From NCBI GenBank assembly GCA_940671915.1, contig CALNVZ010000218.1, positions 38,580,255 through 38,644,254 of the forward strand: a stretch of DNA of 64,000 bases, given 5' to 3'. Source of the DNA: Paracentrotus lividus. Its lineage: Eukaryota > Echinodermata > Echinoidea > Camarodonta > Echinidae. Each line of letters opens with the position of its first letter. The first letter of the stretch is position 1. Under the pieces are notes generated by a model, which saw only the letters and a program-made list of their open reading frames with translations, searched no databases and was not told the origin of the DNA. This document shows positions 35,128-46,915 of the stretch, piece by piece. Both the position numbers and the translations under genes were made by a program.

Positions 35128-36199
35128 TATTGTCATATTTCATTCATGGCCAGAGATTTTCCGATTTTTTTTTTTTTTTTGTATATTCTAAAAGAGGAGA
35201 CTTGTCTCTTTTCATTCCTGAGATTAGTAAATATTCAGACAGGGGCACTTTTTTAAACAAAGGGGCGAAAACTGAACAAAGACCCCTAGAAAAGACATTT
35301 TAAGAGGTGGAGATTATTAGTGAATAAAATTATTAAGGAGGAGTCATGTTTCTCCAATTACTGTTAACATGTTTTCATTATGTTTGTGGCAAATTAAAAA
35401 TGACCAAAGAGGTAGCACTACAACGAAAGACAAAAGAGGGAACACCCGGAGAATACAAAATTATTTCTATCGTTGCCAAGGAAAATTTTAGTCCCTTATT
35501 ACAGAAACGATTTAATGCAAGTTTATTCCACCGAATTCCCAAATTACTGTTGAATTCTTGTAATAAATATAATGTCGTTTACAATAGAAATAAAAATTTT
35601 CACACTTCTATTATATTTTGCTGGATATTCATGACGTCTGATTTTGCCACGCACCCTCCTTAGCAACGGTGTAACAGAATTTTATACTCTCCGGGTGTTC
35701 CCTCTCTTGTCTGTCATTGCAGTGCTACCTCTTTGGTCATTTTTAATTTGCCACAAGCATAATGAAAACATGTTAACAGTTTTCGGAGAAATATGACTCC
35801 TACTTAATAATTTTCATACACTGATAATCCTCACCTCTTAAAGTTTCATATTTAGGGGCCTTCGTTCATCTGTCGCCCCTTTGTTTAAAAAAGTGCCCCT
35901 GTTTGAGTATTTACTGATCTCAGGAATGAAAAGGGACAAGTCTCCTCATTCAGAATATATAAAAAAATTCTGAAAATCTCTGGCCATGAATGAAATATGA
36001 CAATATATAAAAGACTTGTAAATATGAAAAATTGCACGCATTTAGCTATGTTGCAATACCAGTGCTAAGTGAGTGTATGTCAAATACAATTCTAAATGTT
36101 ACTATAAGGCAAAATTTTCGGCTCGCGCTTCTCGCTCGCAAACATTTTCATTACCGTCCCCCCAGTCGTGACATAAAATCGCCGCGCTTGTGAATATAA

Positions 36200-38401
36200 C
36201 ATCATCAAGGAATCATTTATTATGACAGAAAAATTCTGCTACGAAATCCTTTTCCTTAATTCTAGAACTAGCTGTTCAATATTTGACTCTATTGTGAATA
36301 TATATACTGGAATCATATTGACCAGCTGTCAGATAATCTTGTCATTAATTAATTAACTCTTCCAAAGGAATTAAAGAAAGTTTGAATACATCATGTAAAT
36401 CTGTTGGTCATAGGATTCCAAGCTGTGCAATTAATACCCATGAATTAGCGTAGGCCTAAAAAAAAGAAAAATAGGAAGAAGAAGGAGAAAATATAATCTG
36501 ATTTGCAAGAATAAACTTTGAATAGCATAAATTTTGAACAAAGAATAGGCATTATTTTTTTAAAAAGAAATAAAATAGCCTTTAAAATTTGGAGTACAGG
36601 GAAAATAAAATGTTCTTTTATACCTGTTTAAAAAAAACTGTTTCTAAATAGATCATATTACAAATAGGGGAATATATTTTATCAATTTCCCTTTTACGAG
36701 TAAATCATAATAATAGCAGCTTGACATTTTCGATAAGCGACATAAATGTTTTGTATTACACTCATATGGTTTCATGAAATTACCAAATAACTGCTGTTAA
36801 TTGGTCAGGTTTATTAATTTGATAAAATTATAATAATAATGATGATGATTACGATGATGATGATGATGGTGATGAGGATAAAAATTTGGGAAATTGATAG
36901 AAGCACAGTGAAACAAAAATGGATGCGCGATACATGACTGACAGATCTGGGGGGCATTTCATCAAAGGACTTGTCGGATGTTTTATCCGACAAACTGTTA
37001 TAAGCAACTGACATGCTTGCATCTGATTGGCTGAGAGCAAATTTGTCGGATAAAACGTCCGACAAGTTCTTTGACGAAATGCCCCCCTGATGACTGATAT
37101 AATTTTGGTTTTATGTTGCTAAGTGCAATTAAATGCTTCTTTTTTTTTCTCTCTCTTCTTTTTTTGTTGTTGACACATACATCAAGGAAGCAAATTAAAA
37201 TATAATTTAACACCTTGTTTCAATAATAATTATAGATGCTTATATAATAGAGTTATCACTTACTTATAAAAATTGAGTGATAGATTGGTAAAGTGTTCTG
37301 ACGCAAATTATCGGGTCCGCGAATAATTTCCTTCTCCATTAATAACTGGCAATTTAGTATGTAAATTGCTTTTATATCATTCATTTGCAATAAGAATAAT
37401 GCGTTCAGAATATTGTTTATAATGGTAGGGAACTTGAAAGCGAATCTCGATTAAACCAAACCACTTGGCCTAAATTTATAAAATAAATTCATAGGGTTAA
37501 TGCTTCACATATACAGTGCAGTGTTGTTTATGAAACAATTTAATGCGTATAAAAAAAAGTAATCCATTTTCATATGGGCCATATTACAAACCATCTATAT
37601 GTAACATATTCATTTAAAATAGAAAATTTAAGAAATAGGGCGGCGAAGCCGAAAATTTTCCAACCTTAAAAAGCAGGCCATGCAACAGTCAATAAGTAGT
37701 TCTGACGAAAATAATAAAAAGATAAGAATAAAAAAAATTATATATATAAAAAAAAAAAAATAAATCAACTAGGCCTATCCAAGCAAGTGTTCATGTTTCG
37801 TTTGTTTGTTTGTTTGTTAGCTGTAATGTATAAATTCTCGGAAATTATTTAGTAAAACCTTTATGCATCGTTATTAGGCCCGAATGACTCGATCGCTTAT
37901 TTTGGAGTTCACTGTTTTTTTTCTGTAAAAAGTTAGGCCTATACAGTCTGTGTCAAATAAAATGGTACAAGTGGGAAACATTTTTTTTATAGTATGAAGA
38001 TTAATCACAGCCTGCTACTGTTTGGTATTTTCATACAGCAGAAAGATCAGACTTTCACCTGCAATTTTTTTCATCACATTTGGTGTTGTAATTTTTGAAA
38101 TATGACTAGTTTTCTACAATCAAGAAAAATCAATTTTTTGCACGCTGTCCCATGCCTTTGTGTAAAGGTTTCGCATAATAGCCATGATGAAGTGCTCAAT
38201 TTCGATTTGTTCCTCGTCGCACAAAATTTAGCATAACTTTTGTTTTACGAAAGCAAATTATACAGAACAAAGCGCATCAGCAAGGAAAATCTTTTGGCTT
38301 TATTTTGGTACCACATACACACATTATTTGAAAATATTTCACACCTAAATAATTTTTTCCGACTGTACCATTTTTTAAAACACAGACTGTATACATATCA
38401 T

Positions 38402-38438
<37 letters not shown>

Positions 38439-38690
38439 CCTTGCAACGCTTCACAAAATTAAAACTTTAAAAAAAAATCTGATTTGTTATTTTCTTCTCA
38501 CTTATTTAATTTTATTTTGTTTTTATAATTTTTTTTTTATTTTTATAGATTTTTCCCTTTAACGGCGTTAGTTCCAATTCCGTACTACGTATAAAACTTT
38601 TGGAATTTCTGTACGTGCTTTAAACACAGTAAATTGCGTACAATTTTTAAATGTAGGAAGATCAATGTCTGTGCGCAGTTGGTCTGCACA
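36200..38690. other. Intergenic interval between receptor 5' side and MRPL19
   Basis: AT-rich. Apart from the MITE at 36949-37087, an ATG/ATA-rich run at 36830-36880 and a (GA)n tract at 38403-38434, I see nothing coding. The MRPL19 promoter must lie at its right end, but no motif could be assigned. Confidence 0.6.
36949..37087. mobile_element. 139-bp palindromic MITE, intact copy
   Basis: Exactly 139 bp from GGGGGGCATTTCATCAAAGG to TTTGACGAAATGCCCCCC. Terminal inverted repeats of about 45 bp (GGACTTGTCGGATGTTTTAT and complement) surround GCATCTGATTGGCTGAGAGC. Family members of the same length are at 43764-43902 and 58010-58148. No clear target duplication. Confidence 0.88.
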
Positions 38691-41600
38691 ATGGCGTGCT
38701 CAATTTTTTATCGCACTGGCCTTGGATCTGTTTCAGTTATAAGAGCTCAACAATCTTCAGGTTTCCGTAATCTGATTCATATTCGTAGTATAAATGGTAA
38801 GATCACCATTCCACTTATTTTGTTCTTGGTAATAGTCTTTGAAACAAATATTTCTCGAATCTCTTGTCTAATTAATTGATTTAATGATGTCCCACGTATT
38901 GGTTTTCATGTTACTAACTACAACTACTAAAAATGGCATGCCTTGGCCCTTGCCTTGCGTTGTTGACACGATATTATTCATGCCAATCATTTCTTGATCT
39001 TGAAATATACATGTGGAGTAAATCTAGCATGTTGTTTAAATGACATCCCAGTTTGGCAATTCATGTTGACTCGTGATTGACAATGTAAGTGATTGACAAA
39101 ATGACGTGTCTCGAATCTTGAATTTGATTTTTTGAACTCAAATTTACATTTGATTGGTTGAACTGATTTCCAAGACCAAGCATGGAGAAGAGTGGTGATT
39201 TTAGATAGTTTATGTGTGTGTGTGTTGATAAGGAGAGGAGAGAGGAGAGAGAGAGATTGTGATGAGGTAGAAGCCAGACATTGACCCTGCACCACTCACT
39301 TTTATGAGGTCCTAGACCGAGGCTGCTCTGTCTTCATCCCGTATCTCTCTGAAGACAGAGAGCTTCCATTGCGTGAGCTGTTCAAAATGCAGTGCTGTAT
39401 TCTCTGTTAAATTTCCCCAAATTTCATGGGGAAAAAATTACAGAAACCCCCAAAACTTCACTTCAACAAGACAGTTGGGCATCAAAAAGGACAATTTCTA
39501 GAGAAAATCTACTTGCAGATGCGGTAAGTGGAATAGCTTTCATCTTATAGATCTATAATATGATCACCGAAAAACACACTCGGCTATGTACACTGCATTT
39601 TGAACAGCACGCGCAATGGAAGCTCTCTGTCCTCAGAGGGGATTACGATGAGGACAGAGTAGCCTCGGTCTAACGAGGTCCATGATGGCTTAGACTTTAA
39701 CTTTGAGTACTTACATACTTACTTACTGGAAAGTTACAATTTCCAGCCCTATACTTGCTTTCTCCCTTGTGTAAATAGGAAAAAGTAAGGAAATTTAAAG
39801 TAATTTAATATAAGATCTATTTATGATCATTTCATAAAATCCAGAAGAATGTGAAAAAAATGAATTTATAAAAAAGAGAAAATTCACCACGACAAATCTG
39901 TGTCTCTGTCAAAGCTACCGATAATCAGGATCCAGTATCAATATCCAGTTTAATATCCAATATCCTGCCAATAGCAAGGCATTAAATTCAATCATATCAT
40001 TATTTATACCCCTTCCTGCATGGACTTTGTAAATGCCTTCAAAACTGTTTGACGTTATTCCAGTCTGTGTTGTCTATTCAATTGCTGATGTGAACCTTTG
40101 ACAATCTTGCAGTCTTAATATTGTGCCATAAAGCAATTTAAAATAAAATCATATTCAATTTAACTCAATTATGTTATGCAGGTTCAAAGGTCAATTATGC
40201 TAGCGCAGACGGCACAACAGAGGATGGCTCACCAACAGCTAATGCAAACCAGTCTGATGCTGCCACACCACCAACCACCGCCAAACCACCAACCACCGCC
40301 AAACCACCTTCTTCCACTCACGTTCCGGCCACTACCAGAGGTCCAAGACGGAAGAAGGTCGGTGAAGCCGTGCAGGAGAGGAAGTATTTCAGCCCAGAGT
40401 TTATGCCTCCCATGGGGCAGAGAAGCACGTTGAAGGACTACCTGGAGAGAGAAGACTGTTACAAGCGACGCCAGGTCTTAGACATACCAGAGTTCTATCC
40501 AGGTACTTGTATTCGTTTTTTCAATCAAGTTGGTAAAAGAACTCCACAAAGATGTTTTCCTCTGGTGAATGGCCACTTTGTTCCAGACCATTTTGTGTTG
40601 TAATGGCCGTCTTGTCCCTTCCGTTTGTCGAATCCCTTTCCATCTGAAAGTCACTTTATAGCCAATTTACCATTTTCCCTGCAATGTCGTCTAATTTTCA
40701 GTCAGGCTATAGCAATTTTGTCTGTCAAAAGTGCTGAATTTAGTCTGTTATCATCAGAACTTTAACTGCCATGCTTACCCTCTTTTTTCTCTTAAAACTC
40801 TCTTTTCTACTTTCAATTTCTATACTGAGTAGTAAAGATCAAAGAAATACATAATATGACTTCTTTACAGTAACTTATTTGTTTGTAAACAGTGTACCCA
40901 TTGCAAGCTCATCTTCTCAGGTTTCTGCCCTTTGCATTGAGTAATGACTATGTAATCATTCACAATGTAAATAAACATAATTTTCAATCAGTATTTCAGA
41001 ACCTGCATGTATGCAGTGTGGTTTTGATTGGTCTTTTGAAATAGCAGCAGAACTTTATAACATGTTTAGGAGTGGTCTAAATCACTGATTTTGGCATAGA
41101 AATTACCCTGGGCAATACATTTTAAAAAGGCCATCTATCATCAGAAGTTATTTCAATAGCCAATGAAGTACAAATTTGTAATGTATTTACCCATATTTTT
41201 TCTACTGTAGAATATACAGGTTGGTCCTGCCAATAAAAAATATTTATTTTCAGAGGGGCCATGGTTATATAATCAGAAATGTATGAAACATTGCACAATA
41301 TTTATGCCACTAAGAAATAGATAAAAGATCTGTGAAATAATTATTCCTTCAACAAAAATATGATATTTTCTTTTACTCTATTTTATTTTACTCTATTTTA
41401 TTCTTTATCTTCCCCTTCTAGGATCTATATTAGCAGTCACTGTTTCTGATCCCCATGCTCAGGGGAAGGAAAACCGCTTTGTCGGTATCTGCCTAGAGAG
41501 GAAAAACTATGGACTTGGTGCCAGTTTTAAGCTGCGGAACTGCATTGATGAACAAGGTTAGTCCGATCATTAAAAAAAATTGCAGTCCACTCCCATTATA

Positions 41601-44600
41601 ACGAGATGCTTGGAGACCAAGCCTATTACAAAATCTTGTTAGCTGAAGAAAAAGGCACATAAACCCATGTCCACTTGTTTGAGACTGGAACTGGGAGAAT
41701 GTTTATAATGGAATCTCATTGGCCCAAATTCTCTCAAAGGTGGATTCTGCAAAATCCACGGATCCGTGGGTGGATTATGTAGATTTTGTGTAATAATTAC
41801 GCTTAAGTTTAGCGCGTACTGTGAGAAAGGTCCAATATGAATGCGCGATGTTGTCACAGAGCGCTTAATATACGCTTTTTGCTATGGTTAAGTCTGCTGT
41901 TTATTCAAATTAATTTAAATAAACCGTTGACTCAACAGTGGACTCATTAATTCAAAACAGTAGCGCCTTGTGACAAAATCGCGCATTCATATTGGACCTT
42001 CTCCAATGTCCGCGCTAAAATTAAGCGTAATTAATTCACAAAATCTACATAATCCATGGTTTCAGTCCAAGGTTTTGAAACGACCTTTGTGAATTTGGGC
42101 CAATTGACACAATCGATACACCAAAATCTCTTTGTACAAGACCTCTACAGGAACATAGAACATACTACAAGTTGAAAATTTGGAAATTTCTGTTGAACTG
42201 CCTGGCTGTGACAGATTCTCATTGCATGTACAAAATTTGGATATTGTTTTCTGTCATCTTCATTTGCAAGTTACTTGGTTAGATCTAAGATTCAAGAAAG
42301 GTATCATTGCACTGGTGAGGAGTTCATCTTCATGAATAGCCAAAACAGAGGAGCGTGGAATATGGCCCTTCTAAAAAAGGATTACCTTTTATTCGTTCCA
42401 GGACAACTACACACTGGACAATTACCCCAAGGACAACTACCCCTCAGAAATAGGGTTAGGGTTAGGTCTTGACTTAGGGGCTAGCTTTTTGGCAGGGGGC
42501 ATTTTTTCAGGGGTAGTTTTCCTAGCTCATGCAGTACAATAGAATTGAACTTTATGAATTAATATTATCATAATATTGCTTTTATGTATAAACTTGTGAG
42601 TTCAACTGTATCCCTCTCTTTTTCCCTGAACGACAGGTGTTGAGATCAACTACAACCTCTACAACCCTCTCATAAGAAAGATTGAGGTACTGAAGCTGGA
42701 GCGAAGGCCAGACTCCAACCTCCTGTACCTACGAGATGCCTTGCCCGAGTACAGCACCATAGACCCTGACATGGTGGCGATCAAACATCCCCCGGGAAAA
42801 CCAGTGCCAATCAACGATATAAAGGTAAATTATTAATTTGCGACTCAAATGAGAGCCCTGTGCCACATTGATATGCTGAAGGTGTAATTTTACCAAGATT
42901 TTCAGGATGATTTTTGAAGTTTCCAGTTTTAAACTTTAAAGCTGGTGTATAGTTTTGGGAGAAAGCAAAATTAATTTTGATTCACATTAATATAAATTAT
43001 GAAAGATTGAATCCAAGAACTATAATAAAGCAAATTATAGTACTTGAAATCTCATTTTAGTGTCTTTATTTCATAATATAAGGATAAAAAAGATAAGTCG
43101 GGGACCTGTCTCAGGTTAGCGCTCACGTGGAAAACCAATGGGGATTCTCTTGCGTGGGTGTTACACACAGATCGTTCGCACTAATTCACGCCGTAACCTC
43201 CGGCATGTGAACCTGTCAGCAGAGGTCTTAACGGCAGTTAAATTACGCTTTATTCAAACAATTTCAATGAAATTCATCGGAAATAATGAAAGGAATGCCA
43301 CAAGATCTCTCACACATATCTTTTAGTGCAATGTGGACAACATGTAACTACATTTGATCGGTTTTGTGCCAATCCTTTTTTGTTACCAAAACTATACACC
43401 AGGCTTAATGTAGTGATGATAAAGGTGTTCTCATGTTAGCAATTTAAAAAGCTATTGTGATACACAGTGCAATCTTTGTGTTATTGATGTCTGTTATTTG
43501 TTCTGATTGGTGAAAAAAGCTACTTTCGAACATGCCACCTGGCGAATAAGGTGCACAAAGAAAAATAAGAAATTTGTCTCGTTGCTTATTTTGTGAACAT
43601 ACTCATGGAATCCTACACAATAGGTATATCTTGTAAGACCTATTCAAACTACCTTGTAAAAAGGGGGAAAAGTAAAGGGTGTTTTCAATGCATTCAGTTG
43701 AAGAAAATTTGATACATTTTTTACCATCTCCCACCCATGTGTATAGGTATCTGATATGCATCAGGGGGGCATTTCATGAAAGGACTTGTCGGACGTTTTA
43801 TCCGACAAACTGTTATAAGCTACTGAAATGCTTGCATCTGATTGGCTGAGAGCAAATATGTCGGATAAAACGTCCGACAAGTCCTTTCATAAAATGCCCC
43901 CCAGCACTCAACATCACATCGCTTACCTCTACCGAGTAATAATTCTGAGCAATTTGTTGCAACTTGATAAGCATTATACAGCACTTGAATGTTTCTGTTG
44001 TCTTTATTTCTTACCAGAGCCATCAATAAACAAGAGTTTTCCCAACTCAGTTCCAATTGGATAACCACATGAGCATTTTCTGGCCTTACCTAATATAGCA
44101 ATATGCACCATGTTGTAACCTTCTCGGACTAGTTTGCAGGCACAAACCCATGTTGTTCGCTTACTAGGGTCTGAAGTAAAGAACTAGATTCACTCGTGTA
44201 CTGTAGCTCCTCTCAACAGACAGTGAGTTTGGAGGCTAGTCTCCACTCTAGACTGAAATTTGTTTAAGTGTCAAATTGAGTCTGTCCTTGCAGACTATTC
44301 TCGGACTAGTTGGCTAAACTCTGCTTATTGATGGCTGTGATTATTACCTATACCTGGGGCCAGGCTCGACTAGCACATGTGCTACCTTCTGGTTCCTATT
44401 AACAACTATACTCTTTTGTATCTACCAATTTTATATCTGCAACACTTTGTATTATGATTATTGTATCCATGTCAATTTATTCTGTACCTGTATTCACCAT
44501 TATATGAAGTTGTTGTTGTTGTTAATAAATAAATTCAATTCAATTCAATTCAATATAACACCTTATCTCCTTGACACATCTAAATGTACTTATAGGTAAA

Positions 44601-45006
44601 GATGAAGCCAAAAACTTAGCATAAGCGATGGGAGCACTTCGATCCACAGGGCATTGACATGAGCGAGGTGCTCTCAAAAGAAAGGATCAAGATTATTATT
44701 ATTGTTATTATTACCTATATCATCTGATCTTTCTTTATACATCAGGTGAAGATGAAGCCGAAACCTTGGCACAAGCGATGGGAGCGCTTCGGTCTGCAGG
44801 GCATCGACATGAGCGAGGTGCTCTCTGAGGAGAGGATCGAGGAGGGCAAGACTTGGTGGACTCCGGAACACACCAAGATGGATCTACTCAACATCTACCA
44901 GTCCAGTTCCCATAGCGACGAAGAGAGGGTTAAGATCAGGGAGGAGTTTGAGAAACACGTCCAGAGTCAGAGAAGATCTAAGAAGAAGTCAACTGTTGGG
45001 TCATAG
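38691..45006 (+). CDS. MRPL19: Mitochondrial ribosomal protein L19 (bL19m), five exons
   Basis: Exons 38691-38796, 40182-40502, 41422-41556, 42637-42824 and 44746-45006, all with GT donors and AG acceptors and matching phases (1, 1, 1, 0), give a 336-residue protein. Residues 1-35 are Arg-containing and lack acidic residues, as in a mitochondrial import sequence. A Thr/Pro linker with repeated PPTTAK follows. The bL19 fold starts near [20 protein letters not shown] and contains [56 protein letters not shown] and [17 protein letters not shown], all close to animal MRPL19. The protein belongs to the large subunit of the mitochondrial ribosome, where bL19 sits at the subunit interface. The start is the only ATG ahead of the import-like stretch in frame with the donor. 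The protein is longer than human MRPL19 mainly because of the linker. Confidence 0.96.
39306..39681. mobile_element. MITE with ~90 bp inverted repeats in MRPL19 intron 1
   Basis: TAGACCGAGGCTGCTCTGTC and GACAGAGTAGCCTCGGTCTA are inverted. The arms also share AGAGAGCTTCCATTGCG and TTCAAAATGCAGTG. GAGGTCC lies just outside each end and may be the core of a target duplication. Confidence 0.82.
41719..42103. mobile_element. MITE with TTGGCCCAAATTC ends in MRPL19 intron 3
   Basis: Ends TTGGCCCAAATTC and GAATTTGGGCCAA are perfect inverted repeats, and the arms also share GTCCAATATGAATGCGCGAT. 385 bp, non-coding. Confidence 0.82.
42236..42400 (+). mobile_element. Diverged half copy of the CAGTGCGTTTCAGAAA MITE
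   Basis: GTCATCTTCATTTGCAAGTT, ATTCAAGAAAGGTATCATTG and ATGGCCCTTCTAAAAAAGGA align with the right arm of 45269-45797. Old one-armed remnant in MRPL19 intron 3. Confidence 0.6.
43764..43902. mobile_element. 139-bp palindromic MITE, intact copy in MRPL19 intron 4
   Basis: 139 bp with near-perfect ends GGGGGGCATTTCATGAAAGG and CCTTTCATAAAATGCCCCCC and core GCATCTGATTGGCTGAGAGC. Confidence 0.9.
44490..44556 (+). repeat. Retroposon-type 3' tail, (ATTCA)n
   Basis: GTTGTTGTTGTTGTTAATAA followed by AAATTCAATTCAATTCAATT is the usual 3' end of non-LTR retroposons in marine invertebrates. The body to the left (about 44100-44490) is unrecognised. Confidence 0.5.
44596..44691 (+). pseudogene. Decayed partial duplicate of MRPL19 exon 5
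   Basis: 96 bp match the start of the last coding exon 150 bp downstream (GATGAAGCC, CATAAGCGATGGGAGC, GGGCATTGACATGAGCGAGG, TGCTCTC). The Trp codon of KPW reads TAG and other codons have changed. It ends in an ATT microsatellite that fills the space to the real exon. A TATAG precedes it as a possible acceptor, but no donor follows. Confidence 0.88.
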
Positions 45007-45256
45007 CAGCAGGATGGACAAGTAAAAGATCATGGAGATATACAGAAGAAACGCTATATTTGGTCCCTAAAGGAACATTTAACCTGTTGAAGATTGTGTT
45101 ATTTTTCACGAAGCTTGCTACAGCACGGTTGTCAAGCATGGTTACTACAAATTATCTTCAATTTAAAGGTGAAACAAAGATGTAGATTTATGTATCACTG
45201 TCTAATAATTCAAAGGATTCAAGTGTTTTTGTTACGTTCCATGCAATAATGAGGGT

Positions 45257-45262
45257 AATAAA
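45257..45262 (+). terminator. MRPL19 polyadenylation signal AATAAA
   Basis: First AATAAA after the stop codon, about 250 bp into the 3' UTR. A MITE begins seven bases downstream, so the cleavage site would fall in transposon sequence. Confidence 0.6.
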
Positions 45263-45268
45263 ATGGTC

Positions 45269-45797
45269 TACAGTGCGTTTCAGAAAAAAGGTTATCCATT
45301 TTTAGAGGGCCTATATTCCACAGTCATTTGTTTTTGCTGTTCATATGTTACATATAATTGAAAATGAACTCTCCACCTTTACAATGGTACCTTTCTTGAA
45401 TCATAAATGTAAAGCATAACTTGGTAAATTGCAAATGAAAATGACAGTACAGAATCAATCAAACCAAGTTTTAAGGAAATGAAAGAAGACAGAGTGGATG
45501 CTTTCAAAGGAGTCGCACATCACCGCACACAATCCTATTCAATGCTCTGGGAAGCAGGGTCAGCATTCACTCAGTCATCTTTCATTTCCTTAAAACTTGG
45601 AAAAAATTGTTTCTGTACTGTCATTTTCATTTGCAATTTACTCCGTTATGCTTTACATTTATGATTCAAGAAAGGTACCATTGGAAAGGTGGAGAGTTTG
45701 TTTTCAATTATATGTAACATATGAACAGCAAAAACAAATGAGCTTGGAATATGGGCCCCTCTAAAAATAGATTACCTTTTTTCTGAAACGCACTGTA
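45269..45797. mobile_element. Mariner-type MITE with CAGTGCGTTTCAGAAA ends
   Basis: TACAGTGCGTTTCAGAAAAA and TTTTTTCTGAAACGCACTGTA with long complementary arms (about 230 bp: for example ATATGTTACATATAATTGAA, AAATGACAGTACAGAA). TA duplication at both ends. No transposase. Confidence 0.85.
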
Positions 45798-46290
45798 TTG
45801 GGAATGTTATCTTAACCTGCTGCTGGTATAATACACATTAATACCTACCTAACAGGAGGGACTATGATTTTGATGATGAGTAGGAGGATGATGACGATCC
45901 AAGAGGAGGAAGATTATTAATTGTTGTTGTTGATCACAACTATCTGTCTCTTTTTATGCTTCCTAGTACTGTATTCGCTGTTAGTTTCGCGCGATTAATA
46001 TTTCGCGCTGAGTGGCCTCAAAACATGTTCACAAGTTCTTAAATTCGCTCTGCATGTTTGTAAGCTCGCAATTGAACGCATTCCATACATGTATAGGAAA
46101 TCATGCCTATATATATACGTGGGCTTTTTAATTCGCGCGTGCTGCTCTTTGCGAAATCCGCAAAAATCAATGTGCCGCGAATATTTCCACGAATACAGTA
46201 TATGGTTCTTGCTCTATGAAAAGACTCTTGCAACAGCCCACTCCTGTTATGACTAGATTTTGTATTGATACTAGGTGATTCCCCTGGAAG

Positions 46291-46397
46291 ACAAATCAGA
46301 CAAATTTGCTCTCAGCCAATCAGATGCAAGCATTTCAGTAGCATATAATAATTTGTCGGATAAAACGTCTGACAAGTCCTTTGATGAAATGCCCCCC
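46291..46397. mobile_element. 139-bp palindromic MITE, left end missing
   Basis: Retains GCTCTCAGCCAATCAGATGC through to CCTTTGATGAAATGCCCCCC. Confidence 0.8.
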
Positions 46398-46504
46398 TGG
46401 TCTCAATTTAAATAATGTGCAAAACAACCTATATGAATGTGTTCTGTATTATGAGATTTGATAAAAACTAGACAATTAGCCTTTATCCGAGTGACTTAGC
46501 CCAA

Positions 46505-46915
46505 TTCTGGGAGGGTCTAACACCACATGGGCTAAACCCATTTGGTCTACTAACAATTTGGTCTAATTTCCCCTTGGTCTAATACCAACATGGTCTAAAT
46601 CTAACTTATTCTAATGCCCACTTGATTTAATTGCCAATTTGTCTCATGAACAAAATGGTCTAATTGCATTTTCATGTAATTCCCAAATGAACATTTGGTC
46701 TGTTATCATTTTTAATAGGAATTGACTAAATGGTGTTGAACAAATTGGACATAGGAAGAAATGGAATTGAGACAAAATGGGGAAAATGGAATTGAGACAA
46801 AATGGGGAAAATGGAATTGAGACAAAATGGTAATTTGACAAACTGGTTTTAGACAAAATAGAATTACATGTAGACCATGTGGGATGAGACCAAACAGGCA
46901 TTAGTCGAAGTGGGT
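46505..46915. repeat. Inverted array of a ~20-bp TGGTCTAAT motif
   Basis: The left half repeats TTTGGTCTAAT/ATGGTCTAAA about every 20 bases. The right half repeats GGAATTGAGACAAAATGG and similar, roughly the complement (ATTAGACCA-like). The two halves form an imperfect 400-bp palindrome. Three near-identical 24-bp units at 46765-46835 show recent slippage. Non-coding. Confidence 0.75.

Larger units (their letters stand above)
24814..36030. repeat. Large direct repeat, copy B (probable true-locus version)
   Basis: Collinear with 13384-24640. Copy B keeps open frames for the signal exon, both CUB exons and the second half of the LDLa exon, so it is the more accurate version in those places. 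To its right the sequence continues without indel noise. Confidence 0.85.
33219..36076. mobile_element. Composite nested DNA transposon with ACACTCACTTAGCAC ends and ATGT target duplication
   Basis: The ends ACACTCACTTAGCAC and GTGCTAAGTGAGTGT are perfect 15-bp inverted repeats flanked by ATGT on both sides (33215-33218, 36077-36080). The insertion splits the G/C-run repeat; the unbroken copy at 6011-6349 shows the empty site (AAATGTCAAACAC). Its arms are long inverted repeats (TTTCAAGTCTGTTATA left, complement near 36010 on the right). Two further elements are nested in the left arm: 33234-33809 and 33835-35127. The right half (about 35128-36010) folds back on itself. No transposase frame. 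Confidence 0.8.
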
